From positions 1-34,419 of the forward strand of contig NZ_JADGDZ010000030.1 in NCBI RefSeq assembly GCF_016744625.1: a stretch of 34,419 bases of DNA, in the 5' to 3' direction. The notes beneath the pieces were generated by a model. The model did no database searches and had not been told where the DNA came from. It saw only the letters and a program-made list of their open reading frames with translations. Source of the DNA: Winogradskyella sp. (GTDB lineage Bacteria; Bacteroidota; Bacteroidia; Flavobacteriales; Flavobacteriaceae). Of this stretch, positions 1 to 8,257 are shown piece by piece. The position numbers and the translations under genes are program-made. Numbering within the stretch: position 1 is the first letter of the stretch; the number at the start of each line of letters is the position of its first letter.

Positions 1-2
1 CA

Positions 3-200
3 TTGTCTAGAAATTTATCTTATGCGTCAAAAATATTATTTGAAGCAATTACTAATAAAAAAATAACACAGATTGAACATGATAAAGCAAGTGCAATTTT
101 GTTACTTCTTAACGAACCTGTTATTGATACAGAATTAGTAATTGTTGAGTCTCTAAAGAATCTTTTGAACTTTTGCAAAACAAATTATTTAATGCAGTAA
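3..200 (+). CDS. Partial: probable C-terminal tail of a LacI-family regulator
   Basis: This reading frame is open from the left edge of the window and ends at TAA 198-200, so it is most likely the 3' end of a gene starting upstream; the TTG at position 3 need not be a real start. About 65 residues are visible. Two stretches resemble the end of Bacteroidota LacI/GalR regulators: an ASKILFEAI helix (such proteins usually have an 'aA..L...i' helix near the end) and IDTELVIVES near the C-terminus (the family usually ends with a TELVIRES-like strand). The reading frame stops only 6 bases before the next gene, which carries the opposite (N-terminal) part of the same family. The family call is inference from two short motifs. 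It could be an unrelated protein. Confidence 0.4.
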   Translation: MSRNLSYASKILFEAITNKKITQIEHDKASAILLLLNEPVIDTELVIVESLKNLLNFCKTNYLMQ

Positions 201-206
201 TGATAT

Positions 207-791
207 ATGAGAACTAATAGCATTACATTAAAATATATAGGGTCTGTTTTAAATTTGTCAGTTTCTACGGTCTCTAAAGCATTAAATAATAGTTCCGAAA
301 TAAGTATTAAGACTAAAACTAAAGTTGTAAAAACAGCTAAAGCTTTAAACTACAAACCAAATATTCATGCTTCTGCCTTAAAAAATAAGAGGAGTTACAT
401 TTTGGGTATTATACTTCCAGATTTAAAAGATGATTTTTTTTTAGAGTCTTTAAATGGAATTACCGAAGAATCTTCGAGAAATGATTACAGAATTATGGCA
501 TATCAGTCTTGTAATGACTTTAATAAAGAGGTTGAGTATTCTAACCTTTTATCTAAGAGTAACATTATAGATGGCTTAATTTTCTCCTCTATCAAAAGAA
601 CATTCCTTCCAAAAGAATGTGGACATTTAGAAAATTTTATAAGTGGTGGTATACCCATCATATATATTAATAAACAAAAAAGAGTAAGTGTAAATAGTTG
701 TCATCACGAAAAGGGATTTGAAATAGGAAAGAACTCTGTTAAAGAACTTCTTTCTAAAATTAAAGACAATCAATTAAACTTAAGCGCCTAA
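207..791 (+). CDS. LacI-type DNA-binding protein lacking the C-terminal half
   Basis: This 194-residue protein begins with a LacI-type helix-turn-helix (residues about 5-55; core motif LSVSTVSKALN, followed by the hinge-like LNYKPNIHASALK). The first lobe of the periplasmic-binding-like effector domain follows, including the family segment YILGIILPDLKDDFF and a DGLIFSSI strand. Family members are normally about 330-345 residues. Here the protein ends just after the SCHHEKGFEIGKNSV helix, so the second effector lobe, most of the sugar site and the usual C-terminal strand are missing. The stop lies 10 bases before the next gene, a BadF-type sugar kinase, which suggests co-transcription. It could be a decaying gene, or a short DNA-binding protein that no longer responds to a ligand. 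DNA-binding homology is clear; retained function is uncertain. Confidence 0.75.
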   Translation: MRTNSITLKYIGSVLNLSVSTVSKALNNSSEISIKTKTKVVKTAKALNYKPNIHASALKNKRSYILGIILPDLKDDFFLESLNGITEESSRNDYRIMAYQSCNDFNKEVEYSNLLSKSNIIDGLIFSSIKRTFLPKECGHLENFISGGIPIIYINKQKRVSVNSCHHEKGFEIGKNSVKELLSKIKDNQLNLSA

Positions 792-801
792 AACACAACG
801 T

Positions 802-1656
802 ATGTTATTAATAGCTGATAGTGGATCTACAAAGTGCGACTGGATTTTATATAAAAGCGAAATTGAAAGCCCAATAAGAATTCGAACAAAAGGGTTAAAC
901 CCAGCAATACTTTCAAAAAAAGCACTTAAAAAAATCATCTATGATGATGTAGAGCTTGCAAAATATAAAGAACTAGTAACTTCAATACATTTTTTTGGTG
1001 CAGGTTGTGGAACTAAAAAGAATCAAAAAAAAGTAGATAAAGTATTAACCTCATTTTTCGAAAAAGCAAATACCACTACGAATGAAGATATTATGGCAGC
1101 CGTTTACGCAACAACGAGTGAGCCTGCAGTAGTTTGCATTCTAGGCACTGGCTCTAATTGCTGTTTCTATGATGGCGATTCTGTTCATTTAAAGACGCCT
1201 TCATTAGGTTATATTGTTATGGATGAAGGAAGCGGTAATTACTTTGGCAAAGAACTTTTAAGAGCCTATTTCTATAAGGAAATGCCAGACGAAATAAAGT
1301 TTTCTTTTGAAAAACAGTTTAATTTAAACGTAAAAAATGTAGTTAAAAAACTATATCAGCCCTCCACTCCTAATAAATATTTAGCTGAATTTGCTAGGTT
1401 TTTATTCGAAAATAAGGAACATCCATTTATAGAAAAAATATTAATAGACGGGATGGATCTCTTTGTAGAGAAACACATAATGCAATATAATGAAGAGTTA
1501 AAGACAGTACCTCTGCATTTTGTTGGTTCTATAGCATTCCATGGGAAAAAGTACATTGAAATAGCATTAGAAAAAAGGGGGTTAAAAGGCTCTAATTATA
1601 TTAGAAGACCTATAGATAATTTAGTAAATCACATAAAAACAGAAAATTTGCATTAA
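802..1656 (+). CDS. BadF/BadG/BcrA/BcrD-family ATPase, N-acetylglucosamine kinase-like
   Basis: A 284-residue member of the ASKHA (actin/hexokinase fold) superfamily. The phosphate-1 loop ADSGSTKCDW (residues 5-14), a second glycine loop ILGTGSNC (113-120) and DEGSGNYFGKELL (141-153) are the expected nucleotide-binding pieces, and Asp96 in NEDIMAA is positioned like the catalytic acid. Length matches the Bacteroidota N-acetylglucosamine kinase-like family (about 280-285). The likely role is cytoplasmic phosphorylation of an amino sugar such as GlcNAc using ATP; the exact substrate cannot be read from the sequence. It follows the truncated LacI-like gene by 10 bases and precedes an exported FG-GAP lipoprotein by about 40 bases, consistent with a carbohydrate-related operon. 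Confidence 0.8.
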   Translation: MLLIADSGSTKCDWILYKSEIESPIRIRTKGLNPAILSKKALKKIIYDDVELAKYKELVTSIHFFGAGCGTKKNQKKVDKVLTSFFEKANTTTNEDIMAAVYATTSEPAVVCILGTGSNCCFYDGDSVHLKTPSLGYIVMDEGSGNYFGKELLRAYFYKEMPDEIKFSFEKQFNLNVKNVVKKLYQPSTPNKYLAEFARFLFENKEHPFIEKILIDGMDLFVEKHIMQYNEELKTVPLHFVGSIAFHGKKYIEIALEKRGLKGSNYIRRPIDNLVNHIKTENLH

Positions 1657-1695
1657 ATTATTATCATAATTATATTATGAAACTTATAGATACAT

Positions 1696-4600
1696 ATGTA
1701 TTACGTTAAACGATTTTGTTTATTATTAATTGTTGTTTTTAGCAGCTGTTCTAAAACTGAAAAAGAAACTGTTAGCTCAACGTTATTCCAAAAAGTAGAT
1801 AACAATCATACTAATATTCACTTTGCAAATAACGTCACCGAAAATCTTTATTTTAATTTTTTAAATTACTCTTATATCTATAATGGTGCTGGTGTAGCAG
1901 TTGGAGATATTAATAATGATGGACTAGATGATTTATATTTTTCTTCAAATCAAGAAACCAATAAATTATATGTAAATAAAGGGAATCTCGAGTTTAAAGA
2001 CATAACCGTTAGTTCTAATACTATAGATGATAATGGTTGGACAACAGGTGTATCTATGATAGATATTAATAACGATGGATGGCTAGATATATATGTGTGC
2101 AAATCGGGTTCTTTAGATAATCATGAGCTCAGAAAAAACAAACTTTACATCAATCAAAAAGATGAAACATTTATGGAAAGTGCTTCAGAATATGGCTTAG
2201 ATCATTTTGGGTTTTCTACACAAGCCTATTTTTTTGATTATGATAACGACAATGATTTAGATATGTATTTGGTAAATCATCGTCAAGATTTTAGAAATAA
2301 CACGCATATAGATCCTCGTGTTCAGGAGATTAAGGAGCCTTATAATTCAGATCAATTATTTAGAAATGATGGTCATCGTTTTTCTAACATTACAATAGAA
2401 GCTGGTATAGAAAATAAAGCTTGGGGACTTAGTGCTTCTATAGGTGATTTTAACAATGATAATCTGTTAGACATTTATGTAGCTAACGATTTTCTAGAAC
2501 CCGATTTTCTATATATAAATAAAGGCAACGGAAAGTTTAAAGATGAAATTCTAGACCATTTTAAGCATATTTCTGCTAATAGTATGGGATCTGATTTTGC
2601 AGATATCAATAACGATTTAAAACCAGATTTAATTGTTTTAGATATGTTAGCCGAAGATCATATTCGTAGTAAAGAGAATATGGCAGCAATGAGCACTGAA
2701 AACTTTAATTTATTGGTAGATGCTGGCTATCATCATCAATACATGTCTAACATGTTACAACTTAATAATGGCAATAGTGCTTTTAGTGAAATTGGGCAAT
2801 TAGCCGGAATTGCAAAGACCGATTGGAGTTGGGCTCCATTAATTGCAGATTTTGATAATGATGGTTATAATGACTTGTTTATTACTAACGGTATTGAAAA
2901 TGATTTGTCTAATCAAGATTTTAGGAATCAGATGAAAGCTAATATTCAAAATCGTAAAAAGGTATCCTTAGAACAGGCTATAGATATGATGCCTTCAACG
3001 AAATTGAGTAATTATGCTTTCAGTAATAATAAAGACTTAACATTTACCAACACTACCCAAAAATGGGGATTAGACGTAAAAATTAATTCCTGTGGAGCAG
3101 TATATGCCGATTTAGACAATGATGGTGATTTAGATCTTATTGTTAATAATCAATCTGAAGAGGCTTCCATTTACAAAAACAACGCTATTAATAACTATAT
3201 CTCTTTTTCTTTTAAAGGACCAGAAAACAATGCATCAGGAATTGGGACAACCGTCAATATCTATTCGGAAGGATTGCAACAATCAAAAACACTTTTTGTT
3301 AGTAGAGGTTATCAATCTTCAGTTACCAGCAAGTTGTATTTTGGGTTAGAGGAAAGAACAAAAATTGATAGTGTAAGGGTAATCTGGTCTAATAAAAAGC
3401 AACAACTATTCACTAATGTTGAGGCCAACAATAATGTAAGTCTAAATTATAAGAATGCAATACCTACTAAAGAGGAAAAAACAAAATCTAATACATTGTT
3501 TGAAACAGTAGATCCAAACACATTTGGTATAGACTATAAACAAGTAGAAAACAATTTTAACGATTTTAAGTTGCAACTTTTACTTCCTCAAAAGCAATCA
3601 GAAATTAGTACCCCTTTAGCTGTGGCTGATGTTAATAATGATGGTTTAGATGATTTCTTTGTTGGAAATTCTAAAAATGAAAAAGGATCACTTTTCATTC
3701 AAAATAAAGATGGACAATTTACAAGCAGTAATGAAATGTTATTTGAGTCTGATAAAATATATGAAGACACTAATGCCATATTTATTGATGTAGACAATGA
3801 TAATGACATGGACCTTTATGTTGCATCTGGTGGTTATGAAGTTGAGCAAAACAGTCCATTATTGCTAGACAGACTGTATATAAATAATGGTGGCGGGAAA
3901 TTTAAAAAATCAAATAGATTACCAAATATTCTTTCAAACACCAAAGGTATTACAAGTGCAGATTACGATAAAGATGGAGATATGGATATTTTCGTTGGTA
4001 GTAGAGTGCAACATGGTAAGTATCCGCTTTCAGACACATCATATTTGCTAGAAAACCAAAACGGTAATTTTAAGGATGTTACGGCAGAACGTATTAGTGA
4101 GATATCAGTATTAAAAATGGTTAATGAGGCTGTTTTTACGGATTATGATAACGATGGTGATGAAGATCTCATAGTTGTTGGAGAATGGATGCCAATAACT
4201 GTTTTTGAAAATAATAATGCCCATTTTGCTAAACGAGAATTACCAGAATTAAAAGATTTAAACGGTTGGTACCAAACCATCAAGGAAGTAGATTTAGACA
4301 ACGATGGTTTTAAAGATTACATCATCGGTAATTGGGGAGAAAACAATAAGTTTCATCCAAGTGAAGAAAAACCACTCCATGTCTATGCAGATGATTTTGA
4401 TAGTAATTCGTCTTTAGATATAATTCTTAGTAAAGTTTCAAAAACAGGGGAGTTAATTCCTGTTAGAGGTAAGCAATGTTCTTCAGAACAAAATACGTTT
4501 ATAAATAACAAAATAAAGACTTATAAAGAATTCGCAGCTTCAAATATTATTGATATTTATGGGGAAAGCGAATTAAGCAGAGCAACACATTTAACTGCTT

Positions 4601-4974
4601 CTAATTTCCAATCAATTATTTTAATGAACAACGGAAATGGCAATTTTGAGATTAAGAAATTACCGAAGCATGCCCAATTTAGCCCAACTCTATGTGTGGA
4701 AGCACATGATATTAACAACGATGGTTATTTAGACATTTTTGGTGTAGGGAACGTGTTTGATGCTGAGGTAGAAACGATTCGTTATGATACCTCAAGGAAC
4801 TATGTATTGCTAGGTAATAAAAATATGAAGTTTGAGTACAGTAATGATGCCAGCTATTTTAATGATAATGAAGCAAAAGCTATTAAAAAGATTGTAATCA
4901 ATGGGATTACACACTTTATCATTATGAATAAAAATGATAAGCTTAAAATACTAAAAACTAGAAAATTGATATAA
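1696..4974 (+). CDS. Large FG-GAP/VCBS-repeat lipoprotein with UnbV domain
   Basis: A 1092-residue exported protein. A short signal peptide ends in the lipobox VVFSSCSK (lipidated Cys18), so it should be anchored in a membrane, probably on the cell surface. Many FG-GAP/VCBS-type repeats with Ca-binding-like cores such as DINNDGLDD, DYDNDNDLD and DLDNDGDLD occur in two blocks (about 60-490 and 640-1060). They are separated by an ASPIC/UnbV domain (about 500-585; ASGIGTTVNIYS, VSRGYQSS, VRVIWSN). Such proteins form beta-propellers and in Bacteroidota are often found beside SusC/SusD glycan-uptake systems. No SusCD pair is visible here, but the window begins just upstream. The start ATG at 1696 gives a normal lipoprotein signal. 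The ligand is unknown. Confidence 0.85.
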   Translation: MYYVKRFCLLLIVVFSSCSKTEKETVSSTLFQKVDNNHTNIHFANNVTENLYFNFLNYSYIYNGAGVAVGDINNDGLDDLYFSSNQETNKLYVNKGNLEFKDITVSSNTIDDNGWTTGVSMIDINNDGWLDIYVCKSGSLDNHELRKNKLYINQKDETFMESASEYGLDHFGFSTQAYFFDYDNDNDLDMYLVNHRQDFRNNTHIDPRVQEIKEPYNSDQLFRNDGHRFSNITIEAGIENKAWGLSASIGDFNNDNLLDIYVANDFLEPDFLYINKGNGKFKDEILDHFKHISANSMGSDFADINNDLKPDLIVLDMLAEDHIRSKENMAAMSTENFNLLVDAGYHHQYMSNMLQLNNGNSAFSEIGQLAGIAKTDWSWAPLIADFDNDGYNDLFITNGIENDLSNQDFRNQMKANIQNRKKVSLEQAIDMMPSTKLSNYAFSNNKDLTFTNTTQKWGLDVKINSCGAVYADLDNDGDLDLIVNNQSEEASIYKNNAINNYISFSFKGPENNASGIGTTVNIYSEGLQQSKTLFVSRGYQSSVTSKLYFGLEERTKIDSVRVIWSNKKQQLFTNVEANNNVSLNYKNAIPTKEEKTKSNTLFETVDPNTFGIDYKQVENNFNDFKLQLLLPQKQSEISTPLAVADVNNDGLDDFFVGNSKNEKGSLFIQNKDGQFTSSNEMLFESDKIYEDTNAIFIDVDNDNDMDLYVASGGYEVEQNSPLLLDRLYINNGGGKFKKSNRLPNILSNTKGITSADYDKDGDMDIFVGSRVQHGKYPLSDTSYLLENQNGNFKDVTAERISEISVLKMVNEAVFTDYDNDGDEDLIVVGEWMPITVFENNNAHFAKRELPELKDLNGWYQTIKEVDLDNDGFKDYIIGNWGENNKFHPSEEKPLHVYADDFDSNSSLDIILSKVSKTGELIPVRGKQCSSEQNTFINNKIKTYKEFAASNIIDIYGESELSRATHLTASNFQSIILMNNGNGNFEIKKLPKHAQFSPTLCVEAHDINNDGYLDIFGVGNVFDAEVETIRYDTSRNYVLLGNKNMKFEYSNDASYFNDNEAKAIKKIVINGITHFIIMNKNDKLKILKTRKLI

Positions 4975-5319
4975 ATGAAATATGATGTTGTTATGACTAA
5001 AGAAAAAGATATTTCATTTGTTAATCCTTATCACCAATGGATTCAAAGAGAATCCTTTGCAAGCAACCTGCTTTACGATAAGTTTTTAAACTGGCTTAGC
5101 GGAGAGTTTGATTTATACCTACAAGATGAACAAAACGGTTTAGATGTGTTTTTCTTAAATGGTAGATTTAGTGTAAAAAAAGTTGCAGTGTATAAAGAAA
5201 ATATTGAAATAGAAATCAATGTTATAAGTAAAGACATGTCTATAGGGAATTCTATTGCGAATCAAATAATGTCAGTACATAATCATTTCGAAAATATGTA
5301 TTCGTATTCAGTTAAATAA
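4975..5319 (+). CDS. Unknown 114-residue protein
   Basis: I do not recognise this family. The ATG at 4975 follows the TAA of the FG-GAP lipoprotein gene (4972-4974) with no gap, so it is almost certainly translated from the same mRNA, perhaps by termination-reinitiation. The protein has no signal peptide or membrane segment. It is a mixed alpha/beta sequence with aromatic residues near the start (NPYHQWIQRESF) and alternating beta strands (DVFFLNGRFSVKKVAVY, IEIEINVIS), which suggests a small cytoplasmic domain. An internal ATG at residue 7 is an alternative start. Tight coupling to a surface lipoprotein is the only clue to its role. Confidence 0.6.
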   Translation: MKYDVVMTKEKDISFVNPYHQWIQRESFASNLLYDKFLNWLSGEFDLYLQDEQNGLDVFFLNGRFSVKKVAVYKENIEIEINVISKDMSIGNSIANQIMSVHNHFENMYSYSVK

Positions 5320-5657
5320 ATTTGAATCCAGATAACAAAGAAAATCAGTTCTAAAGCTCAATGTTATTTAGTTAGGTAAAGTACACTTCAACGAAGAGTT
5401 TCATTATAATAAAATGCTTATTTCACATAAAAATTAATTAATGAAATATTTAAATACTTTTTTAATGTCTTGAGCGTTTATTATAATCGTAATAATATTA
5501 TATTTGCGTTAAATGTTAACAAGAAATGTGAGTTTCTTCCCTAATTTGCCACATTTTAAGTAGTTCGTCGATAATATTTACCGTTTAAAGACGTTTTTTA
5601 ATTGAATTAATTTTGTTAGCTCGGTTTTTTTTATACTTTTACACATTAACTAATAGC
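5320..5657. other. Gene-free stretch before the PID-CTERM-like gene
   Basis: About 340 bases of AT-rich sequence with no credible gene. It contains a TATATTTGCG box (5499-5508) matching the Flavobacteria -7 consensus, which would give the downstream small gene a leader of roughly 150 bases. Within that leader AAATGTG and CACATTT form a 7-base inverted repeat with a loop of about 20 bases. No known riboswitch was recognised. Confidence 0.5.
5499..5506 (+). promoter_or_regulatory. Candidate -7 box TATATTTG
   Basis: Exact TAnnTTTG match, the -7 element used by the primary sigma factor of Bacteroidota. A TTG lies 26 bases upstream (5470-5472), slightly more than the usual 17-23 spacing. It would drive the small gene at 5658 with a long leader. 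Confidence 0.35.
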
Positions 5658-5858
5658 ATGCATAGCAAGAATATGTTGGCCTCAATCTTATTTTTTTTCA
5701 TAGGTTTTATATCTATGGCTCAAGGTAGTACACCTCCTCCGCCAATGCCTCCTCCTCCTCCAGGCCTTCCTATTGATAATGGTATTATTGTTTTATTTGT
5801 TGCGGCATTAATTTATGGCGCTTACAAAGTTCACAAAATTTCAAAACAAGTTGTCTAG
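5658..5858 (+). CDS. Small exported protein with PID-CTERM-like sorting tail
   Basis: A 66-residue protein when started at the ATG at 5658. The frame is open to a TTG at 5613, but the ATG gives the better signal peptide. Order: signal peptide (MLASILFFFIGFISMAQG), a short proline-rich linker (TPPPPMPPPPPG), then LPIDNGI followed by one hydrophobic helix (IIVLFVAALIYGAY) and a short basic end (KVHKISK). The layout of PID motif, helix with a YGxYK-like end and basic tail fits the Bacteroidota PID-CTERM sorting signal, thought to be handled by exosortase-like enzymes. The mature protein would be hardly more than the proline linker. Its stop codon overlaps that of the convergent ribE. The family call rests on remembered motif features. 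Confidence 0.7.
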   Translation: MHSKNMLASILFFFIGFISMAQGSTPPPPMPPPPPGLPIDNGIIVLFVAALIYGAYKVHKISKQVV

Positions 5859-6445
5859 CTTCTAAGGTCATTAAGGCGCTTTACGTATTTCCCAATAACA
5901 TCAAATTCTAAATTAACAGTATCTTCTATTTTTAAATTTTTAAAAGTTGTGTGGTTATAAGTATATGGAATTATAGCTACTGAAAAACTATTGATATCAG
6001 AATTTACAACTGTTAGACTCACTCCATTTACTGTAATTGAGCCTTTTTCGATAGTTATATTGTTGAGGGTTTTGTCGTACTCAAACGTAAAAATCCAACT
6101 GCCATCTTCCTCTAAGATGTTTATACAGGTTGCTGTTTGATCTACATGACCTTGAACAATATGGCCGTCTAAACGGTCACCGAGTTTCATGGCGCGCTCT
6201 ATATTTATAAGATTGTTTTCAGAAAGTAACCCTAGATTTGTTTTATCTAGAGTTTCTTGTATTGCAGTAACGGTATAAGAATTGCCATTAATACCAACAA
6301 CAGTTAAGCAAACACCATTGTGAGCAACACTTTGATCAATTTTTAATTCGCTAGTAATAGAGGTGTTTACTGTGATATTAAGATTTCCACCATCTTTAAC
6401 TAGTTTTTCAATTGTTCCTAAATCTTCAATAATACCTGTAAACAT
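5855..6445 (-). CDS. ribE: Riboflavin synthase, alpha subunit
   Basis: Catalyses dismutation of two 6,7-dimethyl-8-ribityllumazine molecules to riboflavin, the last step of riboflavin synthesis, in the cytoplasm. I chose the start at 6445 because it gives the family's N-terminus MFTGIIEDLG; the frame extends upstream to 6466 but those seven residues are not expected. The 196-residue length is normal. Two homologous lumazine-binding barrels are visible, each with the family's GVCLTV / GVSLTV strand (first: NGVCLTVVG; second: NGVSLTVVN), and the second begins near GHIVQGHVDQTA. It stands alone, divergent from pdxA and convergent with the PID-CTERM-like gene, with which it shares a 4-base CTAG overlap of stop codons. 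Confidence 0.95.
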   Translation of the reverse strand: MFTGIIEDLGTIEKLVKDGGNLNITVNTSITSELKIDQSVAHNGVCLTVVGINGNSYTVTAIQETLDKTNLGLLSENNLINIERAMKLGDRLDGHIVQGHVDQTATCINILEEDGSWIFTFEYDKTLNNITIEKGSITVNGVSLTVVNSDINSFSVAIIPYTYNHTTFKNLKIEDTVNLEFDVIGKYVKRLNDLRS

Positions 6446-6485
6446 ATATTGTGTTTTATTAGTCAATCCAAGTTATACAGCATTA

Positions 6486-6493
6486 CAAAGGTA
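6486..6493 (-). promoter_or_regulatory. Candidate -7 box for ribE
   Basis: On the minus strand this reads TACCTTTG, an exact TAnnTTTG match about 40 bases upstream of the ribE ATG. No well-spaced TTG -33 element was found, so the support is the -7 box and its position. Confidence 0.45.
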
Positions 6494-6510
6494 TAATGCA
6501 TAATTTGAGT

Positions 6511-6518
6511 TAAATTTG
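6511..6518 (+). promoter_or_regulatory. Candidate -7 box for pdxA
   Basis: TAAATTTG matches TAnnTTTG and lies about 70 bases upstream of the pdxA ATG, only 17 bases from the opposing ribE box. The divergent genes would therefore have closely packed promoters. No convincing -33 TTG at 17-23 bases. Confidence 0.4.
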
Positions 6519-6589
6519 TAATCGCAAAGTTAAATACATATTGCACGCCAATTATCAATTTTAATAAAAAAATAGGATAGCGCATTTAT

Positions 6590-7630
6590 ATGAGAAAAGA
6601 AGAAAAGATAATTGTTGGTATTTCTGTCGGTGACCTTAATGGTATAGGACCAGAAATCATTATAAAAACCTACGAAGATCCTAGATCATTAGAATTAAGC
6701 ACACCTGTTATTTTTGCATCAGGTAAGACCATGCAGTTTTTTAAGAATCATTTTCAGAGTAAAATCAACTTTTTCAACATTGATACTCCAGAAAAACTGG
6801 TTCATGGGAAGGTGAATGTAGTTAACGTATGGAAGGAACCTGTAAAAATTGAGTTTGGTAAAGTAGATAATAAAATAGGTGAATATTCAATAAAATCTCT
6901 AGAAGCAGCGACCAAATCTTTAAAGGATGGAATCATTGATGTCTTGGTTACCGCTCCTATTAATAAGCATAATATTCAGTCCGATAAATTTAATTTTCCC
7001 GGCCATACAGACTATTTAGCCAAAGCTTTAAATGGGAAGAGTCTAATGTTTATGGTGTCGGAAGGCTTGCGTGTTGGACTTTTAACAGATCACGTTCCTT
7101 TAAAAGATGCTAGTAATTCTATAACCGAAGATCTTATTATAGAAAAGATAGCCACAGTTACAAAGTCATTAAGGCAAGACTTTGGTATTAGTAAACCCAA
7201 AGTTGCTGTTTTAGCCATAAATCCACATGCAGGTGATAATGGAGTTATAGGTAATGAAGACGATACAGTGTTAAAACCAACACTTGAAAAAATAAAGGCT
7301 ACAGGCCATTTAGTTTATGGGCCTTATTCTGCGGATAGCTTTTTTGGTTCTAATACTTACAAAAACTTTGATGCAATCATCGCATCATATCATGACCAGG
7401 GTTTAATTCCGTTTAAAACTATTGCTTTTGGGCAAGGCGTTAACTATACTGCTGGTTTAGAAAAGATAAGAACATCACCAGATCATGGTACGGCTTATGA
7501 AATCGCAGGCAAAGGTATTGCGGATGAAAGTTCTATGAAGCATGCTATTTATGCTGCAATTCAAATATTTAGAAATAGAGAAGACTATAATTATTACGGC
7601 AAAAACCCATTAAAAAAAGCATCTAGATAG
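6590..7630 (+). CDS. pdxA: 4-hydroxythreonine-4-phosphate dehydrogenase
   Basis: Oxidises 4-phosphohydroxy-L-threonine with NAD; the product decarboxylates to the amino-ketone that PdxJ condenses with deoxyxylulose phosphate in the DXP-dependent pyridoxal 5'-phosphate pathway. The 346-residue length is typical. Visible family features: GDLNGIGPEI near the N-terminus (14-23), FPGHTDYLA (136-144), and the three metal-ligand histidines expected from the family in TDHVPL (His168), INPHAGD (His213) and SYHDQGLIPFK (His268), plus the C-terminal SPDHGTAY (296-303). The dimeric enzyme acts in the cytoplasm. It is followed about 80 bases later by DUF177-rpmF, which appears to have its own promoter. 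Confidence 0.96.
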   Translation: MRKEEKIIVGISVGDLNGIGPEIIIKTYEDPRSLELSTPVIFASGKTMQFFKNHFQSKINFFNIDTPEKLVHGKVNVVNVWKEPVKIEFGKVDNKIGEYSIKSLEAATKSLKDGIIDVLVTAPINKHNIQSDKFNFPGHTDYLAKALNGKSLMFMVSEGLRVGLLTDHVPLKDASNSITEDLIIEKIATVTKSLRQDFGISKPKVAVLAINPHAGDNGVIGNEDDTVLKPTLEKIKATGHLVYGPYSADSFFGSNTYKNFDAIIASYHDQGLIPFKTIAFGQGVNYTAGLEKIRTSPDHGTAYEIAGKGIADESSMKHAIYAAIQIFRNREDYNYYGKNPLKKASR

Positions 7631-7679
7631 TTGTAAACAAAAATTGTTAATATCTAGCTGCTAAATAATTAAAAATTTA

Positions 7680-7687
7680 TATATTTG
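7680..7687 (+). promoter_or_regulatory. Candidate -7 box for DUF177-rpmF
   Basis: TATATTTG followed by CA is a strong match to the extended Bacteroidota -7 consensus and ends 22 bases before the preferred DUF177 ATG at 7710. No TTG at the optimum spacing was seen. Confidence 0.5.
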
Positions 7688-7709
7688 CAGGCTCAAAATG
7701 AGTGTGATA

Positions 7710-8249
7710 ATGAAGGCATTAAAAGATTATATAATTCCTTTTATAGGATTAAAAGTCGGAGAGCATCATTTTGATTATCAAATTGATAATACGTTCTTTC
7801 AGAATTTTGAGTATGATGAGTTTAACGCGGTTGATGTAAAAATTGATCTTAAGTTAGAAAAGAAATCAACTTTTTTAGAGTTGTATTTTTTATCTACGGG
7901 ATTGATAAATCTTAATTGCGATATTACTAATGAGCCTTATAATCAAGCTATTGATGACCAGTTTAAATTGGTTGTAAAGTTTGGTAATGAGTATAACGAT
8001 GACAATGAAGACATATTAATTGTTCCGCATGGTGATTATGAAATTAATGTCGCACAATATATATATGAACTTGTTGTGCTGGCTGTTCCAGTTAAACGAA
8101 TTCATCCAGGTATTGAAGATGGCACATTACAGTCGGACATACTTTCAAAATTAGAAGAATTAAGTCCAGGAGAGGGCAATAAAACAAAATCATCGGAGGA
8201 TATTGATCCTCGTTGGAATAATTTAAAAAAACTATTAACGGATAAATAA
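7710..8249 (+). CDS. DUF177 (YceD-family) protein
   Basis: Member of the DUF177/YceD family, which in many bacteria and plastids is linked to 23S rRNA accumulation and is encoded next to rpmF, as here (8 bases to L32). I prefer the ATG at 7710, giving [19 protein letters not shown], which matches how Bacteroidota members begin; an in-frame ATG at 7698 would add four residues (MSVI) but lies almost on the predicted transcription start. The protein is about 179 residues, rich in beta strands, with an acidic middle ([10 protein letters not shown]) and the family's [25 protein letters not shown] region represented here by [20 protein letters not shown]. No membrane segment. The biochemical activity of the family is not established. 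Confidence 0.88.
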   Translation: MKALKDYIIPFIGLKVGEHHFDYQIDNTFFQNFEYDEFNAVDVKIDLKLEKKSTFLELYFLSTGLINLNCDITNEPYNQAIDDQFKLVVKFGNEYNDDNEDILIVPHGDYEINVAQYIYELVVLAVPVKRIHPGIEDGTLQSDILSKLEELSPGEGNKTKSSEDIDPRWNNLKKLLTDK

Positions 8250-8257
8250 CATTTAAA

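Noticed and set aside
5320..5500. Possible tRNA or small RNA gene
   Set aside because: No cloverleaf or known RNA family pattern could be traced in the sequence.
5613..5657. TTG-started extension of the PID-CTERM-like protein
   Set aside because: The extension adds an untypical stretch ahead of a good signal peptide, whereas the ATG at 5658 gives a normal signal peptide.
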